DNA of 64,000 bases from Halomonas meridiana (GTDB lineage Bacteria; Pseudomonadota; Gammaproteobacteria; Pseudomonadales; Halomonadaceae): contig NZ_CP024621.1 in assembly GCF_009846525.1 (NCBI RefSeq), forward strand, positions 1,054,001 to 1,118,000. Direction: 5' to 3'. Under the pieces are notes generated by a model. It was given only the letters and a program-made list of their open reading frames with translations. It was not told where the DNA came from and made no database searches. Shown here piece after piece: positions 39,912 through 48,023 of the stretch (the first letter of the stretch is position 1; every line of letters begins with the position of its first letter). The position numbers and the translations under genes were made by a program.

Positions 39912-40592
39912 TTAGGCGTTGGCCTTTTCGCCTGCGTTCTTTAGCTGCCGTTCTAGCTGCTGCATGTCTTGCTTGACGCCAATTCGCTCATTGAGCGACA
40001 GCGCTTGCTTGAGCTGATCCAGCGCGCCTTCGGGATCTTCTGCGGCGCGTAGGGCGTAGCCGTAGTACTTATGCACCTTGGCTTTGATCTCATCGTGCAT
40101 ATCGGCATCACCGATGATGGCCACGGCGCGTGCCATGACGTTGGCTAGCGCGTCGGCGTCGGGATTTTCTTTTGCCAGTTGTAGCTTGACGCCTTCGGCG
40201 ATCTCTTCGGCCAGGATGCTGACAGTGTCGCGCTCATACTGGTCGGGCGTATCGATGCTGTGCTTCACGGCGTAGGCTCCAATTTCCAGCGCTTTTTCGA
40301 AGTCGCCCACGTCGATACACCAGACCATCATGGTCATGAGCACGTCGTCTTTTGCGCCGTTGCCTTCGCTCAGCACGCCGTTGATGTAGGGCATGAATTC
40401 GGGCAGCAATTCCCGCTTTTTCTCGATCTTCGCCTGAATCGACTTGATGGTTTTGAGGGTGCGGCGGGCCTCATACAGGGCGTGCGCGTGGAGTTCGTAT
40501 TGCTCGCCTCGTTGCTGCTCGCCTGGAGTGGCAGCGCCCGCCGCTTTCGCGGCGGTCACTTGCTCGTAGTGTTTACGGGCTGGGCTTTTCAT
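39912..40592 (-). CDS. M: Terminase endonuclease (small) subunit gpM
   Basis: 226 residues with SPARKHYEQVTAAKAAGAAT and YELHAHALYEARRTLKTIKS as in P2 gpM, then MVWCIDVGDFEKALEIGAYA. Cuts cos DNA with the ATPase gpP. Its ATG shares a base with the gpN stop. Confidence 0.94.
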   Translation of the reverse strand: MKSPARKHYEQVTAAKAAGAATPGEQQRGEQYELHAHALYEARRTLKTIKSIQAKIEKKRELLPEFMPYINGVLSEGNGAKDDVLMTMMVWCIDVGDFEKALEIGAYAVKHSIDTPDQYERDTVSILAEEIAEGVKLQLAKENPDADALANVMARAVAIIGDADMHDEIKAKVHKYYGYALRAAEDPEGALDQLKQALSLNERIGVKQDMQQLERQLKNAGEKANA

Positions 40593-41614
40593 TACGCACC
40601 CCCAGCGGCGACTTCAGTGATGTTCTCTACCAGGCAACCGAAGCCGTAATCTTCAATGACGTAGGCGTCATTGGAGCTTTCGTAGTTTTCGATGCGGTTG
40701 CGCTTGGGGTTGTCCATCACGTAACGGCGGCGGCTGCCGAGCTGCCAGTAAAGCGACAGGTTGGCCAGTGAGGTGATCATCACCGCACCGTCGGGCACGA
40801 ATGGGGCGCGCACGGCTTGCAGGCCACCGACGCGCTTTTGGCTGATGATCAGATCAAGCGCCCGGGCTTCGGTCGGGGTTTCTGCGTTGCCTTGAATCAG
40901 CGGGAAATACTTATCCGCCAACATTTTCCGGCCCATGATGGCCACCAGCGCGGTGTCTTCTCGGTACCAGGGGTCGATCATTTCGTTGACGGCATCGAAT
41001 ACCAGGGCATCGAGGTTTTCATAATCACCGCCAGCGCCTACGGTCACTTTTCCCGCCGTGGCTCCATCGGTGAGCACGCGGGCGGGCGCATGAGTGCGGT
41101 ACTTCTGCAGCCAGCCGATGTTCACATCCTGCAGCATTGGGTTTGCGGTGCGGTCGGTTTCCGTGGCGGCTGTGGTTCCGTTAAAGCCGATCATGATCCG
41201 GTCGAGCGCCTGACGCTGCAGGATGGCGTTGCGGATACGTGCTTGAAAGTCTGGGAAGCGTGACCAGGCATCCAGCTGCGCCCACTTGATATGGGTATCG
41301 AACTCGGTGCTGACCGCTTCGTAGCTGTTGTCGGTCAGCTCGGTGACGTCGCGGGTGGCGCGGTCTTTCTCTTCGGTGTTCGTGCGACCGGCGATGGGGC
41401 CGGTGACGCCGAGGCCCACTTTCTGCCCTTTGATCTCATCGACGCCGACCATGTTGATGCTGGACAGGAACTCGCTGGACTCCTGCATACGGGTTTCGAG
41501 CGTTTGCTGAACGCTGGGCGTGACGTTGAATTGTTCGCCCGCGCTCTCGACGCCGTTCAGCTTCGCTAGCTGATTTTTGAAGGCGTTAAAGGCTTTACGT
41601 GTATCGGTGCGCAT
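40592..41614 (-). CDS. N: Major capsid protein gpN
   Basis: 340 residues, P2 family: MRTDTRKAFNAFKNQLAKLN start, GLGVTGPIAGRTNTEEKDR, and a C-terminal RNRIENYESSNDAYVIEDYG. HK97-like fold expected. It is probably cleaved near its N-terminus by gpO, as in P2. Confidence 0.95.
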   Translation of the reverse strand: MRTDTRKAFNAFKNQLAKLNGVESAGEQFNVTPSVQQTLETRMQESSEFLSSINMVGVDEIKGQKVGLGVTGPIAGRTNTEEKDRATRDVTELTDNSYEAVSTEFDTHIKWAQLDAWSRFPDFQARIRNAILQRQALDRIMIGFNGTTAATETDRTANPMLQDVNIGWLQKYRTHAPARVLTDGATAGKVTVGAGGDYENLDALVFDAVNEMIDPWYREDTALVAIMGRKMLADKYFPLIQGNAETPTEARALDLIISQKRVGGLQAVRAPFVPDGAVMITSLANLSLYWQLGSRRRYVMDNPKRNRIENYESSNDAYVIEDYGFGCLVENITEVAAGGA

Positions 41615-41657
41615 GGTGTTTCCCTTGAATGATTGTGTTGGCGGCAGCTAGCGGGGC

Positions 41658-42470
41658 TTAGCAGTCGGTGAGTTGTTGGCCACCGCCTGTGGCGGGTGTG
41701 CGCGGCGGGGTGTCCGGGGTTCTGTCGATCTGGGCGTATAGCTCTTCGAAGCGTTTGTTCAGTTGGTTGTGGGCTGACTGCAACTGGCTGAACTGCTCGG
41801 CGGTGGGGCGGTTTTCCAGCTCATCGGCCAGAGCGTTGTAGTGCTCGGCGACCACTTCCAGCGTGCCTTCTAACTCGGTGCGGAAAGCTTCGAAGCCTTG
41901 GGTGGTTTTGGTGTCGTGGCGTTTGAACAAACTGGCGATCTTAGCTTTCAGGCCCTCGGCCGCCAGTGGCTTCTCTTCGCTGAAATCCAGCACGACTTCG
42001 ACCGCTTCGCTGAACAGGTTGCCTTCGTGCTGCTTGCGGCTGGCCAGCGGGGAGCCTTTGCCCGCTTCGCGGCTGAACTTGATCATCTCGGTGCCGAGCG
42101 ATGCGGGGGAGTCGGTGACGGCTAGGCCTTCCAGGTAGGCTTCGCCGGTGTCGCCAAACTTGGGGTTGACCTCGATGGAGCTGTAAACCTTTTGGCGCTT
42201 TTTGTTCATCGCCTTGAGTTCGTCGGTCGGGTCGATTTCGGCGAACAGGGCCAGCTTGCCGTCTTCCACTTCTCGGGCTTCTACCGAGAGCACGTCTCCG
42301 AGGGCGTTGAAGACGCTGTCGGCGGTCAGGCCGCGAATGTGTTCCATCCAGACGCGGGCACCGTACTTTTTGGGGTCGTAGTTAGCGGCCATTTGTTCGA
42401 TCCATTCGCGTTGGATCTCGCGGCCGTCGGTGGTTGCGCCTTCGGTGGCGACGCGGAATGACTTGGGCAT
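41658..42470 (-). CDS. O: Capsid scaffolding protein/protease gpO
   Basis: 270 residues. N-terminal serine protease part (RVATEGATTDGREIQREWIE; LEGLAVTDSPASLGTEMIKF with the likely nucleophile Ser) and a C-terminal coiled-coil scaffold (LENRPTAEQFSQLQSAHNQL). First gene of the leftward O-N-M-L operon. Confidence 0.94.
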   Translation of the reverse strand: MPKSFRVATEGATTDGREIQREWIEQMAANYDPKKYGARVWMEHIRGLTADSVFNALGDVLSVEAREVEDGKLALFAEIDPTDELKAMNKKRQKVYSSIEVNPKFGDTGEAYLEGLAVTDSPASLGTEMIKFSREAGKGSPLASRKQHEGNLFSEAVEVVLDFSEEKPLAAEGLKAKIASLFKRHDTKTTQGFEAFRTELEGTLEVVAEHYNALADELENRPTAEQFSQLQSAHNQLNKRFEELYAQIDRTPDTPPRTPATGGGQQLTDC

Positions 42471-42614
42471 GTTGGGCTTCCTGAGCGGGTGGCTGTTCGT
42501 GTGGGCTCAGGTTCCGCGTGTAGCGCGTTTGGCTCAACGCTTTGGCGTTGTGCGGGGTTGGTAAGACAAGCCACGGCAGGCGTGGGCTTCGCGCGCGGCG
42601 GGTACGCTGGCGGC
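42471..42614. promoter_or_regulatory. Divergent late promoter region between O and P
   Basis: These 144 bases separate the two divergent late operons and should carry the two Ogr-dependent promoters, as in P2. A small hairpin CAACGC/GCGTTG (about 42535-42550) and TTGT-N14-ACAA nearby are visible; no clear TGT-N12-ACA Ogr site was found. Confidence 0.5.
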
Positions 42615-44405
42615 ATGACGACGACAGCCCCCACCCCGATATTGAGCGCCGAGGAATCGCCGCGTATGACCGCCCGCCATTTGTACTGGCAGGGGTGGCG
42701 AGTCGCGCGCATTGCTGAGGTGATTAACGAAAAAGCCGCGACGGTGCATAGCTGGAAGGCGCGCGACCGTTGGGAAGATGCCACGCCCATCGAGCGAGTA
42801 GAACACTCGCTGGAGGCGCGAATGGTTCAATTGGTGGCCAAGCCGAAAAAAGAGCCGGGCGACTTTAAAGAGATTGATTTGCTTGGTCGCCAACTGGAGC
42901 GCCTGGCTAGGATTCGGAAGTATGACGAAACCGGGCGCGAGGGAGACTTAAACCCCAACATTGAGGCGCGCAACGCTGGGCCGAAGAAGAAGCCACGTCG
43001 AAACTCTTTGACTGAGGAGCTAATGGAGGCGTTGGAAGTCGCCTTCTTGGATTCTCTGTTCGAGTATCAAAAGGTGTGGTTAGAGGCGGGGCATAAGCAC
43101 CGCATTCGTAACATCCTCAAAAGCCGCCAGATTGGCGCAACGTGGTTTTTTGCGCGTGAAGCCATCGTGGATGCGTTCAAAACCGGGCGTAACAAGATCT
43201 TTCTTTCTGCCAGCCGTGCCCAGGCGCATATCTTCCGTAACTACATCGTCCAGTTCGTCAAAGAGGTGTGCGATGTCGAGCTGAAGGGCGACCCGATTGT
43301 TTTGGATAACGGCGCCGAGCTGCACTTCCTGGGCACCAACAGCAAAACCGCCCAGGGGTACCACGGTGACGTTTATCTGGATGAGTATTTCTGGATTCAT
43401 CGCTTTGCCGAGTTCCGCAAGGTCACCAGCGGCATGGCCATGCACAAGAAGTGGCGGCAGACGTATTTTTCGACGCCGTCGAGTGTTGGCCACGAGGGGT
43501 ACCCGTTCTGGAATGGGGATCTGTTCAACAAGCGCCGCAAGAAGAGCGAGCGCGCCGAGTTCGATGTCAGCCACGAAACATTGAAAAACGGCAAGCTGTG
43601 CCCGGATGGGCACTGGCGGCAGATCGTGACCGTGCTGGATGCGATGGAAGGCGGCTGCGATCTGTTCGACCTTGATCAGCTGCGCATGGAGTATTCGCCG
43701 GAAGAGTTCGACAACCTGCTGATGTGCGGGTTTGTCGATGATTCGCAAAGCGCCTTCCCGCTGGCCACGATGAAGGCCTGCATGGTGGATAGCTGGGAAG
43801 TGTGGGATGACTACCGACCGTTTGCGCCGCGCCCGGTGGGTGATCGGGAGGTGTGGATCGGTTACGACCCGACCGGGCAGGGCGAGGATGGCGACGGCGC
43901 GGGGCTGGTGGTGGTTCTTCCCGCGCGTACTCGCGAGGAAAAGCACCGGGTATTGGAGCGGCACCGGCTCAAAGGTCAGGACTACGAAGATCAAGCCGCG
44001 TTCATCGAGTCGTTCCGCGACAAATACACGATTGGCCATATCGGCATCGATACCACCGGCATTGGCGGCGCGGTGGCTGAGCATGTTGAGAAGTGGTTCC
44101 CGACCGTGGTTCGCTACCGTTACGACGTCGCGCTCAAAACCTCAATGGTGCTCCAGGCTCAGCAGATCATGCGCAAAGACCGCTTGGAGTTCGATGCCGG
44201 TTGGTCGGATCTCGCCGCGTCGTTCATGTGTATCAAAAAGGAGCTGACCGGCTCTGGCCGCCAATTCACCTATGTATCGGGTCGCAACAAGGCGACCGGC
44301 CACGCGGATCTCGCGTGGGCAACGATGCACGCCTTACATTTTGAGCCTATCGACGGCCCGGCCAACGAAGGCGCTGGGCAATCCCTAATGGAGATGTACG
44401 AATGA
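42615..44405 (+). CDS. P: Terminase large (ATPase) subunit gpP
   Basis: 596 residues from the ATG at 42615; a longer frame to 42489 would invade the promoter region. N-terminal HTH (ARIAEVINEKAATVHSWKAR, about 31-50), Walker A-like KSRQIGAT (169-176), Walker B YLDEYF (254-259), and a C-terminal nuclease-type fold with IGYDPTGQGEDGDG. It packs DNA into the prohead using ATP. Overlaps gpQ as ATGA. Confidence 0.94.
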   Translation: MTTTAPTPILSAEESPRMTARHLYWQGWRVARIAEVINEKAATVHSWKARDRWEDATPIERVEHSLEARMVQLVAKPKKEPGDFKEIDLLGRQLERLARIRKYDETGREGDLNPNIEARNAGPKKKPRRNSLTEELMEALEVAFLDSLFEYQKVWLEAGHKHRIRNILKSRQIGATWFFAREAIVDAFKTGRNKIFLSASRAQAHIFRNYIVQFVKEVCDVELKGDPIVLDNGAELHFLGTNSKTAQGYHGDVYLDEYFWIHRFAEFRKVTSGMAMHKKWRQTYFSTPSSVGHEGYPFWNGDLFNKRRKKSERAEFDVSHETLKNGKLCPDGHWRQIVTVLDAMEGGCDLFDLDQLRMEYSPEEFDNLLMCGFVDDSQSAFPLATMKACMVDSWEVWDDYRPFAPRPVGDREVWIGYDPTGQGEDGDGAGLVVVLPARTREEKHRVLERHRLKGQDYEDQAAFIESFRDKYTIGHIGIDTTGIGGAVAEHVEKWFPTVVRYRYDVALKTSMVLQAQQIMRKDRLEFDAGWSDLAASFMCIKKELTGSGRQFTYVSGRNKATGHADLAWATMHALHFEPIDGPANEGAGQSLMEMYE

Positions 44406-45463
44406 CAACGACCGCTGCGGCTAAGCCGCGTATTCGCGTGCCCGCCTATCAGACTGAAACGGCCGCCCCAGCGGTGGCCACTGACAACGGGCGGATGGAG
44501 GCGTTCACCTTTGGCGATCCTGAGCCGGTCACCAGCATGCGTGACGTTTGGTATGAAGGCGTCTGGTTGACGCCGGATGAGTGGTACGAGCCGCCGATCC
44601 CTTTGAGCATTCTAGCCAAGAGCTATCGTGCGACCCCACACCACGGCAGCGCCATGCAAGTGAAGCGGAACATCTTGCTAAAAACGTTTGTGCCTCACCC
44701 GCTGCTAAGCCGCCGCGACTTTAGCGCTTTGGCCCTTGATTATTTGGTGTTCGGCAACGGGTACTTGGAGGAGCTGAGAGGGCGGCTAGGGCGCTTACTG
44801 GGTTTACAACACCGTTCGTCAAAGTACATGAGACGCGGTGACAATGATCGGTACTGGTGGAACCCCAACTATATGGAGCGCGTGGAGCTGCCCAAGGGGC
44901 GAACCATCCATCTGTTGGAGCCCGATATCGATCAAAGCATTTACGGAGTGCCGGACTATATCGGCAGCCTGCAAAGCGCCTGGTTGAATGAGAGCGCGAC
45001 ACTGTTCCGGCGTCGGTACTATCTGAACGGTTCTCACGCGGGATTCATCATGTACGTGAACGACCCCGCCCACGATCAGAAAGACATCGACGCAATGCGT
45101 AAAGCGCTGAAAGAGAGCAAGGGGCCGGGCAACTTCCGGAACCTGTTTCTCTACTCGCCCAGAGGTAAGAAAGATGGCGTACAAATCATCCCGGTGTCAG
45201 AGGTGGCCGCCAAAGATGAGTTCTACAACATCAAGAACATCACCCGCGACGATCAGCTGGCTGGTCATCGCATACCGCCCCAGTTGATGGGCATCATCCC
45301 GCAAAACACTGGCGGGTTTGGCGACATCGAAAAGGCAGCGCGGGTGTTCGTAGCCAATGAACTGGAACCGCTGCAGGCGACGATGAGAGAGATCAACGAG
45401 CACGTTGGGGAAGAGGTGGTGAGGTTCGACCCTTACCGACTGGATGACCCGAACGCAGAGTGA
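44402..45463 (+). CDS. Q: Portal protein gpQ
   Basis: 353 residues; PBSX/P2 portal family with FTFGDPEPVTSMRDVWYEGV, FGNGYLEELRGRLGR and HRIPPQLMGIIPQNTGGFGD. Forms the dodecameric portal vertex. Last gene of the rightward P-Q operon, followed by a terminator. Confidence 0.95.
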   Translation: MTTTAAAKPRIRVPAYQTETAAPAVATDNGRMEAFTFGDPEPVTSMRDVWYEGVWLTPDEWYEPPIPLSILAKSYRATPHHGSAMQVKRNILLKTFVPHPLLSRRDFSALALDYLVFGNGYLEELRGRLGRLLGLQHRSSKYMRRGDNDRYWWNPNYMERVELPKGRTIHLLEPDIDQSIYGVPDYIGSLQSAWLNESATLFRRRYYLNGSHAGFIMYVNDPAHDQKDIDAMRKALKESKGPGNFRNLFLYSPRGKKDGVQIIPVSEVAAKDEFYNIKNITRDDQLAGHRIPPQLMGIIPQNTGGFGDIEKAARVFVANELEPLQATMREINEHVGEEVVRFDPYRLDDPNAE

Positions 45464-45481
45464 AACAAGCCACTGAACGCA

Positions 45482-45506
45482 GCCGCCCACTGGGGCGGCT
45501 TTTTTG
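45482..45506 (+). terminator. Terminator of the P-Q operon
   Basis: GCCGCCC, loop ACTG, GGGCGGC, then seven-base T tract; 18 bases after the portal stop. Confidence 0.93.
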
Positions 45507-45838
45507 TGCGCGCATACGTGAAGCTGTGTTTTGAATGAGTCGTATTAGTCTTATGATTAGCTCTATTATTCGCTACAAACGACGCAATTCTAAGCCTGTC
45601 CCGACCGTGCGCGAAGCGAGAACGTGCCTTGTGGTGGCTGTACGGCCCGCCCGCCCACCCACGGCGACGACCCACGCCGCGCCATCGGCACCCCGCCCCG
45701 CCCGCGCGCTAAATGTGGTGGTTTTTATGCACCCTTGCAGCAGCAGCTCAGGCCGCGCCACTACTGGGCGGCAAGGAGGTTTTAAAGGACTATTTTTTCA
45801 TGCGTTTTCATGCGCGTTTATGCACTTTTTGGCAGCGA
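45507..45838. other. Noncoding region, candidate cos/packaging site
   Basis: No gene in 330 bases. A very GC-rich block at about 45645-45710 reads on the minus strand GGGCGGGGCGGGGTGCC, which resembles the GC-rich cohesive ends of P2-type phages. Next to it are four copies of a TTT(T)-ATGC motif: TTTTTATGCAC (45722), TTTTCATGCG (45795), TTTTCATGCG (45805) and GTTTATGCAC (45816). Repeats beside cos are common terminase binding sites. The first 50 bases are AT-rich. Assignment is inference from position beside P-Q. Confidence 0.45.
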
Positions 45839-46102
45839 TTAGCGAGGTGGTGGGGTGAAGTGCGAAGCGAGCAGATTCAAGATGGCTTTGCGGTGAGCTT
45901 CCCAGGTGCGTTCATCCATCAAGTGGTCAATGACGTGGGGCATTTCGGCATAGGTTAGCCAGAGTTCAACTGTGTCGGAGGGAGTGAGGCCGATCTTAGC
46001 GCCTTGGAATTGATGGCGGATCTCAAAGACGATGGTCGGTTCGCCGGTGGGTGTATCGCGGAGGGAATAGCGGAATTTCTTAATTTTATGGGCGGCGCTC
46101 AT
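45839..46102 (-). CDS. Small phage protein at the right end, unknown function
   Basis: 87 residues, MSAAHKIKKFRYSLRDTPTG, with alternating beta pattern (PTIVFEIRHQFQGAKIGLTP) and a helical C-terminus. I do not recognise it. It lies 38 bases downstream of the truncated dusA remnant on the same strand, so the host dusA promoter may drive it in the lysogen. The ribosome-binding site is weak. Confidence 0.65.
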   Translation of the reverse strand: MSAAHKIKKFRYSLRDTPTGEPTIVFEIRHQFQGAKIGLTPSDTVELWLTYAEMPHVIDHLMDERTWEAHRKAILNLLASHFTPPPR

Positions 46103-46104
46103 GA

Positions 46105-46129
46105 GTGTACCACCAGTGTACCAAGCGGG
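46105..46129. repeat. 25-bp direct repeat, right copy
   Basis: Perfect match to 10268-10292; two GTGTACCA units 11 bp apart. It lies just inside attR and abuts the start of the 87-residue gene, so bound integrase could also affect that gene. Confidence 0.7.
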
Positions 46130-46139
46130 CTGGAAAGCC

Positions 46140-46223
46140 CTATTTTACTGGGCTTGTCGTCCCATCCATCATGGGGGCGACGGAAAATCGGCGGGCCGCG
46201 TTTGCTGGGTGTTGTGTCGTCAT
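46140..46223 (-). pseudogene. dusA: Displaced 5' fragment of the original dusA
   Basis: ATG at 46223 opens 27 codons reading MTTQHPANAARRFSVAPMMD then GTTSPVK and a TAG at 46142-46140. FSVAPMMD is the DusA N-terminal motif; the homology stops a few codons past the att core, exactly as expected where phage DNA begins. This is therefore the native start of dusA, cut off by the integration. The native promoter should lie in 46224-46300; TATAGA (complement of 46252-46257) is a possible -10. Confidence 0.88.
46165..46178. other. attR core (inside the dusA remnant)
   Basis: TCCATCATGGGGGC, identical to 10132-10145. To its right is chromosomal dusA 5' DNA; to its left is phage DNA. Confidence 0.85.
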
Positions 46224-46612
46224 ATCAATCACTTGCATCAGTAGGATGCTGTCTATATGTCTTGCTCGGAGGACCACTCATGTACCAATGTCAACGTTCT
46301 TGCCGTGTCACGAAAAGAGGTGGTACACCGTGGCTATGTAGTCGGAGGGGTATCGTTAGCGTGCAATTGTACGCAAGAAGGGCTGAACAGTACAAAGCTG
46401 GGCGTACCGCTCAAACGTTAATAGGGCAGTGTCGCCCGATGATGCGTGGCTTATCAAAGGGGGCGATGTGGAAAGGCTTGTATCAATAATGGCACAGCAG
46501 ATCGCTCTTCTTATAAACCCTTGCATCACTTTGCGTATTTTGCGGTCAAAAGCGGTATGGTGAGAGCTTGCGTTGTGCTGTCGTGGGCGGAACATTAACA
46601 AGAGGAGTCGTT
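46224..46612. other. Intergenic region, native dusA promoter region
   Basis: No supported gene in 389 bases. The left part should hold the original dusA promoter. GTACCA and TGGTACAC (about 46282 and 46321) resemble the integrase-arm motif but lie outside the phage. The right part leads to the lipoprotein gene, with AAGAGGAG before its ATG. Confidence 0.6.
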
Positions 46613-47191
46613 ATGGGGAAAACGCTCGGTAGTATTGGCGTGGCGCTGGTAGGCACCCTGCTATTGAACGGCTGCAGCGGGCCGGAAGAGGAGGTGGCCC
46701 AGACACAGCCGACCTCGGTTGCCGAGGAGCGTGCATCGGAGCCAGAGCAACCGACTGAGTCAATGGAGCCGCTGCAGGTCGCGATCTCTACCACGGCATC
46801 GTTAAGGCCGGATCGTCGCCTCATGGTGCAAGGAGAGACCAACTTGCCGGATAGCGCTCAAGTGCAGGTGATCGTCGAAAGAGAGCTTAGTCGTGTCCGC
46901 TGGCAGGCGCGGACGCGGGTTGACGGCGGCCGATTCGAAGCGGGGCCGTTTGGCTCGGGCAGCGGACTCCCGGATGGCGGCTACTTGGTTACGGTACAGC
47001 TAGGCGAAGCCACCGTTCAGCCGGAAAGCGTACAGGCACGCATTGGGCCGGAAGGCGAATATTTGGCGGGAGAGCTAGTGAGCCAATCCCGCCATGGGTT
47101 AGGACAGATAGCCACCTACTCGCGCCGTTTCTTGATTGGCAACGAACCAAGACGAACACGCGACCAGGTGGAGGTGATTGAGGACAACTAA
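46613..47191 (+). CDS. Lipoprotein of unknown function
   Basis: 192 residues. MGKTLGSIGVALVGTLLLNG-C: signal peptide with LNGC lipobox (Cys21), then an acidic linker (PEEEVAQTQPTSVAEERASE) and a beta-sandwich-like domain (VQVIVERELSRVRWQARTRV; YLVTVQLGEATVQPESVQAR). The second half resembles extracellular domains that bind ligands or other proteins, but no family is named. Asp/Glu at +2 is absent (Ser), so outer-membrane location is likely. Confidence 0.85.
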   Translation: MGKTLGSIGVALVGTLLLNGCSGPEEEVAQTQPTSVAEERASEPEQPTESMEPLQVAISTTASLRPDRRLMVQGETNLPDSAQVQVIVERELSRVRWQARTRVDGGRFEAGPFGSGSGLPDGGYLVTVQLGEATVQPESVQARIGPEGEYLAGELVSQSRHGLGQIATYSRRFLIGNEPRRTRDQVEVIEDN

Positions 47192-47212
47192 AGGGATGGG
47201 GAGGTAGTTGCT

Positions 47213-47737
47213 TTAGGCAGGACACCAGTGTGCCAACAGCACGGCATGGATAGAGGTGTCACTGGGGGCTTTCGCAAAGTGTTCGATCACGAAGCGGTCA
47301 TCACGTTGGACCAAGTAATGGCCTGCTTTGTGGAACACATGCGTCGGGCCGAGCAGGAGTAAATCACCGGATGCAAAGGGTGAAAAATCCGTGTCTTTGC
47401 CAGGAGTCGCCATCACGCAAGGCGCTTTCCAGTCGATCTTTAACGGCAGATGATGCGGTACGGTAATGGTCGTTGCCTGAACCTGTTCCCAGGGGAGGGG
47501 ACCCGTATGGCTCAGGGTTAACAGTTGTGGTGCACTGTCGCCTTCTAGCAGGGTAGCCAGCGAACAATCAAGGGCATCAGCCAGCGCGACCAAGCGCTCG
47601 TGGCCGATCTGTTTGATCGCCCCAGACTCCCAGTAAGAAATGGTGACATCTGACACGCCAACTTTACGTGCAAGGGCAGCTTTGTTGAGCTTGGCCCTAA
47701 GCCGCAGTTGCTTGATACGTGAGCCTAGCGATTCCAT
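47213..47737 (-). CDS. XRE-family regulator with degenerate S24-like C-terminus
   Basis: 174 residues from the ATG at 47737 (AGGA upstream). HTH at about 7-62 (IKQLRLRAKLNKAALARKVG, SDVTISYWESG), then a C-terminal part whose FASGDLLLLGPTHVFHKAGH matches the S24 fold, but the catalytic position reads TPGKDTDFSP without Ser-Met, and no catalytic Lys is clear. It thus looks like a chromosomal CI-like regulator unable to self-cleave, perhaps a ligand sensor or a domesticated phage repressor. Converges with the lipoprotein gene. Confidence 0.82.
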   Translation of the reverse strand: MESLGSRIKQLRLRAKLNKAALARKVGVSDVTISYWESGAIKQIGHERLVALADALDCSLATLLEGDSAPQLLTLSHTGPLPWEQVQATTITVPHHLPLKIDWKAPCVMATPGKDTDFSPFASGDLLLLGPTHVFHKAGHYLVQRDDRFVIEHFAKAPSDTSIHAVLLAHWCPA

Positions 47738-47974
47738 TTCATTTTCCTGTCGATGAGCCAAATCAGCTCGTTGAATGTACTTCCACCCGTAAGGTGGCGC
47801 TCTGATCATATCGAGAAAGGCGCAACTCTTTCTCATGTATGAACACGAATCATAGGTACTACGCCATACTAAGCGATTGTGCTTTAACGCGCATCTTCCT
47901 ATCGACGATCCTTGAGCATCCGATCAGACGCTTTTAAGTCGAACTCGTTCCCTTGCTAAGGCTGTTGGTTGTTC

Positions 47975-48023
47975 TAAGGGTGCGTATAATGGCGCCACGC
48001 TTCATTGCCAAAAGGATCCGTTT
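47975..48023 (+). promoter_or_regulatory. gltX promoter region
   Basis: TATAAT at about 47986-47991 is a perfect -10 some 30 bases before the ATG; a -35 (TGTTGG-like) is weak. AAAGGATCC lies just before the start. The rest of 47738-47974 holds no gene I can support. Confidence 0.6.

Larger units (their letters stand above)
10132..46178. mobile_element. Complete P2-like prophage integrated in dusA
   Basis: About 36 kb bounded by the 14-bp core TCCATCATGGGGGC at 10132-10145 and 46165-46178. It encodes a tyrosine integrase, repressor, gpA-type replication initiator, Ogr-like activator, and a full set of myovirus head, tail, baseplate, fibre and lysis genes with P2 homology and gene order D-U-T-E-FII-FI-G-H-I-J-W-V-S-R-lysis-X-L-M-N-O and divergent P-Q. 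No frameshift or truncation is visible in an essential gene. Compared with P2, the whole late block is inverted relative to int and the early genes: D is nearest the early region and Q is nearest the right att site. Confidence 0.95.

Noticed and set aside
46004-46489. 161-codon plus-strand ORF across attR
   Set aside because: It runs over the att core, the 25-bp repeat and the dusA remnant, with no protein features; it is a chance frame over a junction.
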